Source: Jejuia sp043557195
Lineage (GTDB): Bacteria; Bacteroidota; Bacteroidia; Flavobacteriales; Flavobacteriaceae
NCBI GenBank assembly: GCA_043557195.1
Contig: CP121314.1
Coordinates: forward strand, 3,534,001 to 3,598,000
Length of the DNA stretch: 64,000 nt
Direction of reading: 5' to 3'
Positions 19,697-28,327 of the stretch are shown here, piece after piece. Position numbers and translations under genes: made by a program. Below the pieces are notes generated by a model. That model was not told the origin of the DNA, did no database searches, and saw nothing but the letters and a program-made list of their open reading frames with translations. Numbering within the stretch: the stretch's first letter is position 1; every line of letters begins with the position of its first letter.

Positions 19697-21343
19697 ATGA
19701 AAACCTTATATGTATTACTCTTTACTCTAATCTGTTTTGGATGTAAACAAGCCGAAAAGCCACAAGAAGAAAAGAAACAACTAAATATCTTATTCTTAGC
19801 AGTTGATGATTTGCGTCCAGAACTAGGTGCTTATGGTTCAGAAATTGCCATTACGCCCAATATAGACGCTTTAGCTTCAAACGGATTATTATTCAATAGA
19901 GCCTATTGTCAAGAACCAATATGTAGTCCTTCAAGGGCAAGTTTAATGACGGGAGCAAGACCTGAGAGCATTAATGTGATTGAAAACTTTACATATTTTA
20001 GAGAGGCTAACCCGGAGATCGTAACCCTTGCACAACACTTTAAAAACAATGGGTATGAATCAGTTCATACAGGTAAAATTTTCCATAAACCAGCTTGGGC
20101 TGATAATGAAAAGTCATGGAGTAGAGATCCAGCTTATGATAAGATGACGGTTGAAAAAAGTAAAACTCCTGGAGGTTATGCACTACCTGAAAATCAAGAA
20201 TATTCTAGAAAGGCTACAGAAGAGGTTATTGCAAAGTATGGTAAAAATGCCCCAAGAAATGGGTTAGGAAAAGGGCCGGCTTACGAAAGTGCAGACGTGC
20301 CAGATACATTCTATGAAGATGGGTATAATGCAGAATTGGCCATAGCCACGATGAAAGACATGTTGGAGAAAAATCCTGATAAACCTTTTTTCTTAGGTAT
20401 GGGTATGAAAAAACCACACTTAAATTGGATGGCTCCAAAAAAATATTGGGATATGTACAATCCTGATGAAATTAAGTTAGCAGCTCAAACCGAAGGTCCG
20501 GAAAATGGCGCTGCAATGGGCTTGCATCATTCATTTGAATTACGTGCTCGTTATGGTATTCCCAAAAAAGGACCAATTGATGACGAGATGGCAATTACCC
20601 TAAAGCATGCATATCTGGCATGTGTAAGTTACATAGATGCACAAATAGGAAAGATGATTAATGCTTTAGAAGAAGCTGGGGTTCGCGATAATACAGTTAT
20701 TATACTTTGGAGTGACCATGGTTGGCATTTGGGTGATATGGGTATTTGGGGTAAAGCCACGAATTACGAAATTGCTACTAGAGTGCCATTAATGATTTGG
20801 ACCCCAGATATGCCAAAAGAAAACCGAGGTAAAAAAACGGATGCTCTAGTAGAGTTGGTAGACATGTACCCAACTTTATGCGAATTGGCAGGCTTAGAGC
20901 AACCAAATCATTTAGAAGGTGTAAGTTTTGCACCATTATTAGAGAATCCTAATAAAGAATGGAAGTCAGCGGTATTCAGTCAGTTTCCAAATCCGGCGTT
21001 ACGAGAGTGGGCTGCAAACCCATTATCGCAGGGCATGAGAGAAACCTACTTTGGATCTTTAATTGAAGAAGTTGAAGCAAAAATCAAAAAACAGCAAGGC
21101 GATAAATGGGATAGGGATTTGTTTGAAAACAACGTAATGGGTTACGCAATGCGTACAGACAGATACCGCATTATCATTTGGAAAGATTATAAAAATCCAG
21201 AAAACGAGCCGCTTTTTGTGGAACTATTCGATCATGAAAATGATCCTACTGAAACAAAAAATATAGCGAATGAAAACCCAGAAGTCGTTAGAGAATTGAT
21301 ATCTCAATTTAATAAAGGTTGGAAAGGAAATCGTCCAATTTGA
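19697..21343 (+). CDS. S1-family iduronate-2-sulfatase-like sulfatase, lipoprotein (copy 1)
   Basis: Lipoprotein sulfatase of 548 residues. I start it at the ATG at 19697 rather than at an in-frame TTG 13 codons upstream, because the ATG gives a clean lipoprotein signal (LICFGC, Cys16). The metal-binding start NILFLAVDDLRPELGAYG is typical of the iduronate-2-sulfatase-like S1 group. The maturation motif is CSPSR (Cys76). GKIFHKPAW, KPHLNW and the long WSDHGWHLGDMGIWGKATNYE motif are also present. It is a close paralogue of the sulfatase at 26643, with almost identical stretches over the C-terminal half. This S1 type (S1_7-like) occurs in kappa-carrageenan loci as a galactose-4-sulfate sulfatase; that activity is inferred here. 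Confidence 0.93.
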   Translation: MKTLYVLLFTLICFGCKQAEKPQEEKKQLNILFLAVDDLRPELGAYGSEIAITPNIDALASNGLLFNRAYCQEPICSPSRASLMTGARPESINVIENFTYFREANPEIVTLAQHFKNNGYESVHTGKIFHKPAWADNEKSWSRDPAYDKMTVEKSKTPGGYALPENQEYSRKATEEVIAKYGKNAPRNGLGKGPAYESADVPDTFYEDGYNAELAIATMKDMLEKNPDKPFFLGMGMKKPHLNWMAPKKYWDMYNPDEIKLAAQTEGPENGAAMGLHHSFELRARYGIPKKGPIDDEMAITLKHAYLACVSYIDAQIGKMINALEEAGVRDNTVIILWSDHGWHLGDMGIWGKATNYEIATRVPLMIWTPDMPKENRGKKTDALVELVDMYPTLCELAGLEQPNHLEGVSFAPLLENPNKEWKSAVFSQFPNPALREWAANPLSQGMRETYFGSLIEEVEAKIKKQQGDKWDRDLFENNVMGYAMRTDRYRIIIWKDYKNPENEPLFVELFDHENDPTETKNIANENPEVVRELISQFNKGWKGNRPI

Positions 21344-21365
21344 TAACTATAAAAAATTAAGTATT

Positions 21366-23222
21366 TTGTTTAAAACAAAAATAGTATTCTCAATTTTCTC
21401 ATGCTTTGTGTTATTTGGTTGCGTTACAGCTCAAATAAGTGATACAAAGACAGAATTATCCTTTTCAGAACATTCGGATATTATTCCGCTAGAACAACGC
21501 AATCGTCGAAAATTTGATAATGCTGTTATTGCAGATTTAGACCAAGATGGATATTTAGATTTGCTATTAACGGAGCATTCAAGAAGAGTAGAAGTATTTT
21601 GGAACAACAACGGTAAGTTTGAGTTGGGTAAACCTTTCATTTTTGGTGATACGCACGGCATATCGGTAGCAGATTATAATGGTGATGGTCTTATAGATAT
21701 TTTGGTACAACCAGGAGGAGGGGATGGAAAAAATCCAAGAAAACTCCGAGCTTATTCAATAGGAAGGGACAGAACAATTTTCGAAGAAAATGAATTCAAA
21801 CATTTTGAAGCCAGTAGAGGTCGTGCCGTTAAATTTTTTGATGGAAATAACGATAGTGAGCTAGATTTAATTCTATCGGCATTTCCACCTAATAAAAAAT
21901 TAGACAGAGCTCATTTTTTATATACCAGAGATACCAATCAAGATTTTGTGCTTAACGATATTTTGCCTTATGCAGATCGGTTTAATATGAGAACTACCAT
22001 AACTGATTTCAATAACGATAATATTAAAGACTTTCTATTTTATGGCGGAAACAAGGTGATCGCTGTTCAAGGAAATGAAGGTTTTCGTTTTACAGATGTT
22101 ACAAAAGAGGTGCTTGGAGCATTAACTAACACTAATTTAACGAATAGCGTTTCTGAAATAGACTTTGATAATGATGGCGATTTCGATTTGTTTTTAACTC
22201 GTTCAAAGCATCCATTCGATTCTGAAAATGAGTATAATGAAACAACTAAAACCTATTCTTTTTTTGATAGAAGGAAAGCTTTTGAACATGAGATTAAAGT
22301 TGAAGGCAATTTGGTTCTAGAAAATTTACAAATGGCTTACCCACATTTCGATGTTAACATAGGAAAAGAAAAGCATCTATTTGAAAGAAAAACGGATAGA
22401 CACGGGCACCATGATTTAACTATAACTCAAAAAGAGGCTATGGGTTGGCCAGAGGATACTTCTAAAAAAGGATTATATATTGGCTATTTAGGCAATAATA
22501 TTTGGCGTATTGCGGGGCACACCAATTCTCCTACGTCTGCAGTTATTCATCATGTTATTGAAAAGCCTGAAATAATAAAATTAAAAGAATTACCAGCTAA
22601 ATTATTAGAAAACCAAAATGGCAAATTTGTAGATGTAAGCGATAAATTGGGCATACATATTACGGAGCAAACAACAAGTTCGGCAGTTGCTGATTTCAAT
22701 AATGATGGGTGGTCTGATCTTTTTGTTGTTCGCTACGCGCATTCGGCTTCAAAAATTGAACAATTTATACTACTTAATAAAGAGGGCAAAACATTTGAAA
22801 AGGTTGAGGGACATGGTATTGTTAGAACCGAATTAGGCGCAACAGGAATGGGCGCAGATACTTTCGATTATGATAAAGATGGAGATTTGGATATTATTTA
22901 TTGTAACGAGCGCGGACGTTGGCATATATTCACTAATCAGTTAAAATCTAATTATAATTATGTGGTTGTAAACGTTGGAAACTCTCCTTCAGGAAAAGCC
23001 TCACCTGTTGGTGCGGTACTCACTCTAAAGTCCAATGGTAAAAATTACAAGCGAGTGGTAGGTGCGACGTCATCTTCGTATTCGCAAGGGCTAGACACCT
23101 ATTTACATATAGGTTTAGGACGAAATAAAAACGTTGAGGACGCCGTAGTTACTTGGAGTAATGGTGAACAGCAAGACTTAAAGATAAAAGATTTAAATAC
23201 AACCTATCATGCAGGTAAATAA
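21366..23222 (+). CDS. VCBS/FG-GAP repeat lipoprotein with UnbV domain and central insert (copy 2)
   Basis: Lipoprotein of 618 residues starting at TTG (lipobox LFGC, Cys19). It parallels the protein at 15336 along its whole length. Calcium-loop repeats are DLDQDGYLDLLLTEH, DYNGDGLIDILVQPGGG, DFDNDGDFDLFLTRS, DFNNDGWSDLFVVR and DYDKDGDLDIIYCNERGRW. A central non-repeat insert at about 285-400 includes LYIGYLGNNIWRIAG and a histidine cluster (DRHGHHDL). A C-terminal ASPIC/UnbV domain ends YLHIGLGRNKNVEDAVVTWSNGEQ. Copy 1 has an ordinary signal peptide while this copy is lipidated, which suggests different placement in the envelope. Function is unknown; binding or modification of carrageenan oligosaccharides is a guess from context. 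Confidence 0.85.
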   Translation: MFKTKIVFSIFSCFVLFGCVTAQISDTKTELSFSEHSDIIPLEQRNRRKFDNAVIADLDQDGYLDLLLTEHSRRVEVFWNNNGKFELGKPFIFGDTHGISVADYNGDGLIDILVQPGGGDGKNPRKLRAYSIGRDRTIFEENEFKHFEASRGRAVKFFDGNNDSELDLILSAFPPNKKLDRAHFLYTRDTNQDFVLNDILPYADRFNMRTTITDFNNDNIKDFLFYGGNKVIAVQGNEGFRFTDVTKEVLGALTNTNLTNSVSEIDFDNDGDFDLFLTRSKHPFDSENEYNETTKTYSFFDRRKAFEHEIKVEGNLVLENLQMAYPHFDVNIGKEKHLFERKTDRHGHHDLTITQKEAMGWPEDTSKKGLYIGYLGNNIWRIAGHTNSPTSAVIHHVIEKPEIIKLKELPAKLLENQNGKFVDVSDKLGIHITEQTTSSAVADFNNDGWSDLFVVRYAHSASKIEQFILLNKEGKTFEKVEGHGIVRTELGATGMGADTFDYDKDGDLDIIYCNERGRWHIFTNQLKSNYNYVVVNVGNSPSGKASPVGAVLTLKSNGKNYKRVVGATSSSYSQGLDTYLHIGLGRNKNVEDAVVTWSNGEQQDLKIKDLNTTYHAGK

Positions 23223-23256
23223 TAAAACTAACACAAAACTAAACTACAATTTCAAA

Positions 23257-25659
23257 ATGAAAATCAGTAAATCAACACACATACCAGCATTTTCAAAAAG
23301 TTTCTTACTTTTTGGAGTTGCGGTACTTTTCGCTTTAACAGGATGTAAAAAAGAACCTGTAACATTGGAGGCAGAAGCTTTAGGGAAAATTGAAACATTA
23401 GAAGGGCTTATGGATAAAGCCCGTTCAAAGGATATTGACGTTACTCGAGAAGAGACCGTATTATGGTTTTCTAAAGAGTTTTTAAAATTTGCCAATTGGG
23501 ATGAAAACAATAGTGACGCCGTAGAAAAACTATTTGGTTATGAGCGTTATTATGCTCCTGTAAAAGATTCTATGGCGGCTATATTGCCAGATTTTGAGCG
23601 CGGAAAAGTAATAGATATACTCGATAAAGGGATTGGCGAATTGCAAAAAGAACTTCGTGGCGAAATTAAGCGCCGCCCAGTTAATAAGGTAGATTGGCAA
23701 AATACTAAGGCAGACGAAAACATGTTTGTTAGTAATGGTAGACCAATTTTTCCATACGATTATTTTTCTAAAACTGTTGGTCAACCGTTAACTAATGAAC
23801 AAGTTTATAACGACCATTTAGGTGCCCTTTACCATGGTGGAGAAAACTTGTATCCTGTAGATCACGATCGTGCTATTAACTCTTTTTTACTTAAAGAAGA
23901 CGGCACTTTTGATGAAGAATTAATGAAAGAGTTAACAGGTATCCCAGATACAAACGTTGGTTTCTTGTACTATTGGAGTATGGGTATTCCAGAGTGGGTG
24001 GAGCAGAAAGAACCAGAAGTTCGAGTTGGACGTTCTTTATTTACTGGATTTGATATTGATAATCCAATGGCTCGTGATTTATGGGGAAAAATTATCCGTC
24101 ATACAGGTGAACTTACTAGAGGCAAGAAGGTAACAGAACTAGGTTATGTGTTTGCAAATGAGCCACACTGGTATTCGGAGAAAGACCATTGGACATATAG
24201 ATATAAAGAGATGAATGGCATCTCTTCATATACATTGAATAATTTTAGAAATTGGCTTAAAAATAAATACAACGGTAATATTGCACAACTTAATTCAAAC
24301 TGGGAGAAGTCATTTAAAAACTTTAATGGAGTTACTATTGAAATCCCCATAGATAGCTCCTTAAGAGGAAAACCTATATGGTTTGACTGGTGTAGATATA
24401 ACATGCAAAGAACTGTGGATTGGTTTAAGTTTAATCAAGATAATTTACATGCTGTTAATCCTGAAGCAGATACGCATATTAAATTATTTCCACGTACATT
24501 TTATGAAGATTCTCGCTCTCATGGGATGGATTTTGAGGCTTTAACGGAGTTAACTACAATGATTGGTCATGATGCAAAAGCATTAGGAAGCCCAAGTATC
24601 AGACCACATATTAATTCCGATTGGTATAAAGACTATGCCTATAAATGGGATGGTATGGCTATTTTGCATGATTTTGTAGAGTCGGTTGCTCCAGATAAAA
24701 TTAATGTAAATTCAGAGTCTCACTTCTTATCTTCCGGTATGTGGAGAGATTTAGATACACGTACAAGTTATGTGCGTAATGTCTATTGGTTAGCTACCTT
24801 AATGGGAATGGATGCTAATACGGGTTGGTTTTGGGCTCGTGACCCTGACGGTTCTCCAGAAGATAGATTAGAAGGTGAATTAAACTTTTTCGATCCTGGT
24901 TTAGGTGGTGCTTATGCAGGTTCTAACAATATGCAACCACATGTAACCAACGAAGTAACTCAGGTAATGTTCGATTTGAATTCTTTTTCTGAAGAGATTA
25001 TGGCACTTCGTGAGCAACCTCGTCCGTTACGTTTATTCTATTCAGAAACATCAGCTATCAATACGCCTGATTTTATGACGCAAACGGGTAAACTTTATAA
25101 GTCGTTATTTTTTGAAGGTTTACCTTTAGGATTTGTAACTAAGAATATCATTGAAAAGCAAGACAATAACTCTTGGAATACTGTTGTAGTTTACAAAACT
25201 AAGTATGTGACGGATACGGAATTTGCGACATTACAAGGCTATTTAAACAATGGTGGTATTGTTATTATTGATTCATCTGAAAGCTTATCAATGGATGAAT
25301 ATGGTAAAAAACGTAACAAGAAGTTAACTGCTGGTAAAGGCAACCTTATTAACTTAGATGGGGCAGATATGGCTAAAATTAAAGAGACGGCTTTAGCAGA
25401 GGTTGCAGATCAAATGCCTGATGTTATAGTAGAATCTGATAACGGATTAAATTTTAAAACAGTTATTTCCAGAGTTGTCAAGCAAGACGATGGATCTTAT
25501 TTAGTTAATTTACTTAATGTTGGTCATAACAAAGCCAAAATTAAATTGTCTTTAAAATCTGGAGCACCAGCGACTATAAAAAACTTAATGATATCTAACT
25601 CAGTAGATACGGAGTTTGATTTAGCATCTGAAGAAGTATTACTTTTAGAGGTGAAATAG
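23257..25659 (+). CDS. Clan GH-A glycosidase lipoprotein, GH42/GH167-like (candidate beta-carrageenase or beta-galactosidase)
   Basis: Lipoprotein of 800 residues starting at ATG 23257 (lipobox ALTGC, Cys30). An in-frame ATG 16 codons upstream overlaps the previous gene and spoils the signal. The middle of the protein looks like a TIM-barrel retaining hydrolase of clan GH-A: acid/base candidate Glu302 in GYVFANEPHWY and nucleophile candidate Glu487 in INVNSESHFL. The C-terminal third has a GH42-like trimer-domain pattern (NTVVVYKTKYVTDTEFATLQ, NNGGIVIIDSSES) and a small beta-domain ending EEVLLLEVK. GH167 beta-carrageenases/furcellaranases and GH42 beta-galactosidases have this layout. In this locus, removal or cutting at galactose in desulfated carrageenan is the best inference. 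GH50 or GH86 cannot be fully excluded by eye. Confidence 0.75.
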   Translation: MKISKSTHIPAFSKSFLLFGVAVLFALTGCKKEPVTLEAEALGKIETLEGLMDKARSKDIDVTREETVLWFSKEFLKFANWDENNSDAVEKLFGYERYYAPVKDSMAAILPDFERGKVIDILDKGIGELQKELRGEIKRRPVNKVDWQNTKADENMFVSNGRPIFPYDYFSKTVGQPLTNEQVYNDHLGALYHGGENLYPVDHDRAINSFLLKEDGTFDEELMKELTGIPDTNVGFLYYWSMGIPEWVEQKEPEVRVGRSLFTGFDIDNPMARDLWGKIIRHTGELTRGKKVTELGYVFANEPHWYSEKDHWTYRYKEMNGISSYTLNNFRNWLKNKYNGNIAQLNSNWEKSFKNFNGVTIEIPIDSSLRGKPIWFDWCRYNMQRTVDWFKFNQDNLHAVNPEADTHIKLFPRTFYEDSRSHGMDFEALTELTTMIGHDAKALGSPSIRPHINSDWYKDYAYKWDGMAILHDFVESVAPDKINVNSESHFLSSGMWRDLDTRTSYVRNVYWLATLMGMDANTGWFWARDPDGSPEDRLEGELNFFDPGLGGAYAGSNNMQPHVTNEVTQVMFDLNSFSEEIMALREQPRPLRLFYSETSAINTPDFMTQTGKLYKSLFFEGLPLGFVTKNIIEKQDNNSWNTVVVYKTKYVTDTEFATLQGYLNNGGIVIIDSSESLSMDEYGKKRNKKLTAGKGNLINLDGADMAKIKETALAEVADQMPDVIVESDNGLNFKTVISRVVKQDDGSYLVNLLNVGHNKAKIKLSLKSGAPATIKNLMISNSVDTEFDLASEEVLLLEVK

Positions 25660-25691
25660 ATTGAAAATATAATTTCTAAATTAGAAAACCT

Positions 25692-26627
25692 GTGAAGAAA
25701 CCAATATGGATTGTTTTGATATTGCTACTAACGAATTGTAAAGTTCAGAAAAGTGTTCAAAATGAAACATTTCAACCATTGTCAACATCAAATTCTAATG
25801 ATACGTGGCAGTTAGTAAATGTCCTTTCGGATGAATTTAATGGAAGTGAAGTAGATTGGAAAAAATGGTATAAAACTGCTGATTTACCAAATACTACAGG
25901 TTGGAAATGGAATAATGAAGATAATGCCAATATAAATAATGGTATTGCTGAATTGACCATGAGGCATAATGCAAATAATATTGCTGATGGGGGGACATAT
26001 TTTAAATCAGGAATATTAAAATCTAAGGCAACGTTTAAGATAGGTTATGTTGAGGCAAGAATAAAAGGTGCTGTAATTAATGTTCCAGGGCAAAAAAATG
26101 GATGGGGTGTATGTCCTTCATTTTGGTTGTACAGTGATTTTGACAGAGAAGCGGCCGATAATGAAACTGTATATTGCGAAATTGATGTTGTTGAGTTACA
26201 GCAGTTTGATTGGTTTAAAGGCCATCAAGATGATATTAAAGATACTGATCATAATTTACATTTAGTAAAAAAAGTAAATGGAAAAAGTGTGTGGTTTAGA
26301 CCGAAACAACACATCGATACCCAATTAAATAAGTACCGTTTAGATGATGACCCTAGTAGAAATTATCATGTGTATGGTTGTGAGGTGAATGAGACAGAAA
26401 TCACTTGGTATGTTGATGGCGTAAAAATAGCAAGTAAACCAAATACGTTTTGGAATAGACCAATGAATGTAACAGCTTCTTTGGGATTACGAAGACCTTT
26501 TGTACAGTTTTCAAACAACGCCAATCGTGCTGTAGACCCCTTGGTGAATCCTGATGCAAAAAAGCAACTAGCGGGTATGCCAACAACAATGTTCGTAGAT
26601 TATATTAGAGTGTGGGAAAAGAAATAA
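25692..26627 (+). CDS. cgkA: GH16 kappa-carrageenase, lipoprotein
   Basis: Endo-hydrolase of 311 residues cutting the beta-1,4 bonds of kappa-carrageenan. It starts at GTG and has a lipobox LLTNC (Cys16), so it should be membrane-anchored. The catalytic signature is EIDVVE with Glu163 (nucleophile), Asp165 and Glu168 (acid/base). The surrounding segments CPSFWLYSDFDRE, ELQQFDWFKGHQDDI, YHVYGCEVNETEITWYVDG, RPMNVTASLGLRRPF and MFVDYIRVWEK match what I remember of the Pseudoalteromonas carrageenovora kappa-carrageenase (subfamily GH16_17), rather than agarases, porphyranases or laminarinases. The protein is a bare catalytic domain without a binding module or T9SS tail. It is the main evidence for the locus substrate. 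Confidence 0.92.
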   Translation: MKKPIWIVLILLLTNCKVQKSVQNETFQPLSTSNSNDTWQLVNVLSDEFNGSEVDWKKWYKTADLPNTTGWKWNNEDNANINNGIAELTMRHNANNIADGGTYFKSGILKSKATFKIGYVEARIKGAVINVPGQKNGWGVCPSFWLYSDFDREAADNETVYCEIDVVELQQFDWFKGHQDDIKDTDHNLHLVKKVNGKSVWFRPKQHIDTQLNKYRLDDDPSRNYHVYGCEVNETEITWYVDGVKIASKPNTFWNRPMNVTASLGLRRPFVQFSNNANRAVDPLVNPDAKKQLAGMPTTMFVDYIRVWEKK

Positions 26628-26642
26628 ATAAGCGATATAATA

Positions 26643-28304
26643 GTGTTATCTAGAATCTTTTATAGTAAGGCATTAGTATTTAGCCTCTTCTTAATTGCTG
26701 TATGCGGTTGTGATGAAAAAAAAACAGTACAACCGAAACAACCAAACATCTTATTTATTGGCATTGATGATTTACGTCCAGAATTAGGGTGTTACGGCTC
26801 AGATATTGCCGTGAGTCCAAATCTAGACAAGTTAGCAAGTCAAGGTTTGCTTTTTGAAAATGCATATTGCCAACAAGCTATTTGTGGGCCTTCAAGAGCC
26901 AGTTTACTAACTGGTATTCGACCAGAAAGTAGTGGTGTATTTCATAATTATATAAAATTTAGGGAAGCCAATCCTGATGTAGTTACTCTTCCTCAGCATT
27001 TTAAGAATAATGGCTATGAAACGGTTTATGCGGGTAAAATCTTCCATCATGGCGATTTAGATGATGAAACATCTTGGAGTAGACTACCTTCAATAGACAG
27101 TATGAGTTCTAAAGGTATTAAAAAACCTGTTGGATTCGCCTTAAAAGAAAATAATGAGGAACGTGCTAGAACCAGAAAAGCAATGATAGCCAAATATGGA
27201 GATGTAGCCAAATATGGTTTAGCATCCGGGGTGGCTTTTGAATCTGCCGATGTTCCCGATAACACATACAGAGATGGCTATAATACCGAACTAGCTATTG
27301 CAACCATGAAAGAAATGCTTGCTAAAGGGGACAAACCGTTCTTTTTAGGATTGGGTTTTAATAAACCACACCTTAATTGGGTAGCACCAAAAAAATATTG
27401 GGATTTGTATGATAGAGAAAAAATCAAACTATCTACTCAAACTTCGGGGCCAGAAAATGGAGCTCAAGTTGGTTTGCATCCATCGTTTGAATTGCGTGTA
27501 AGAAGCAATATTCCTAAACAAGGCAAAATAAACGATTCACTTGCTGTAACATTAAAACACGCCTATTTAGCTTGTGTAAGTTATGTAGATGCACAAATTG
27601 GTAGAATGATTTCTGCTCTAGAAGAAGCAGGAGTGAGGGAGAATACAATCATCATAGTTTGGAGTGACCACGGCTGGCATTTAGGCGATATGGGTATTTG
27701 GGGAAAAGCCACAAATTACGAAATCGCTACACGTGTCCCCATGATGATTTGGACACCAGATATGCCAAAAGGAAGTCGTGGAAAAACAACTGATGCATTA
27801 GTGGAATTAGTAGATATGTACCCAACGTTGGTTGATTTAGTTGGTTTAGAAATCCCAAATCATATTGAAGGCTCAAGTTTTAAACCTTTGATTGAAAACC
27901 CTAATTTGAATTGGAAAACGGCAGCTTTTAGTCAGTTTCCTTCTCCAGCATTGCGAGAATGGGGCGCATTCCCTATTAGGCCTGCAATGCGGGAAACATA
28001 TTTTGGTCCTTTGCTAAACGAAGTCGAAGAGCGTATCATAAAACAACAAAAAGAAAAGTGGAATAGAGATCTTTTTGAAAACAATTTAATGGGATATGCC
28101 ATGAGAACAAAAGATTATCGGTTTATAGTTTGGAAGGATAGAACTAAACCAAAATCAGAACCTGTTTTCATCGAATTATACAATCATAAAACTGATGCAT
28201 TAGAAACTAAAAACATTGCCAATTCAAACCCCAAATTAGTTAAACAACTCATGACTCAATTTAATAAAGGTTGGGAAGGGAATAAACCAATGGGTATCAA
28301 CTAA
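26643..28304 (+). CDS. S1-family iduronate-2-sulfatase-like sulfatase, lipoprotein (copy 2)
   Basis: Lipoprotein sulfatase of 553 residues with a GTG start 15 bases after the kappa-carrageenase stop and a lipobox AVCGC (Cys23). The metal-binding start is NILFIGIDDLRPELGCYG. The maturation motif is CGPSR (Cys81), against CSPSR in its paralogue at 19697. GKIFHHGD, KPHLNW and WSDHGWHLGDMGIWGKATNYE are shared. The pair probably arose by duplication and may act on sulfate at different positions in the chain or on chains of different length. Placement directly after cgkA implies joint transcription. Galactose-4-sulfate removal is inferred from family precedent (S1_7-like). Confidence 0.93.
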   Translation: MLSRIFYSKALVFSLFLIAVCGCDEKKTVQPKQPNILFIGIDDLRPELGCYGSDIAVSPNLDKLASQGLLFENAYCQQAICGPSRASLLTGIRPESSGVFHNYIKFREANPDVVTLPQHFKNNGYETVYAGKIFHHGDLDDETSWSRLPSIDSMSSKGIKKPVGFALKENNEERARTRKAMIAKYGDVAKYGLASGVAFESADVPDNTYRDGYNTELAIATMKEMLAKGDKPFFLGLGFNKPHLNWVAPKKYWDLYDREKIKLSTQTSGPENGAQVGLHPSFELRVRSNIPKQGKINDSLAVTLKHAYLACVSYVDAQIGRMISALEEAGVRENTIIIVWSDHGWHLGDMGIWGKATNYEIATRVPMMIWTPDMPKGSRGKTTDALVELVDMYPTLVDLVGLEIPNHIEGSSFKPLIENPNLNWKTAAFSQFPSPALREWGAFPIRPAMRETYFGPLLNEVEERIIKQQKEKWNRDLFENNLMGYAMRTKDYRFIVWKDRTKPKSEPVFIELYNHKTDALETKNIANSNPKLVKQLMTQFNKGWEGNKPMGIN

Positions 28305-28327
28305 ATTGAAAAAATACCATAAACAGT

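Noticed and set aside
23257..25659. GH50 or GH86 beta-agarase identity for the GH-A lipoprotein
   Set aside because: The acid/base (ANEPHW) and nucleophile (NSESHF) surroundings and the domain order look more like GH42/GH167, and the locus has a kappa-carrageenase rather than agarase signature. The doubt is kept in the confidence.
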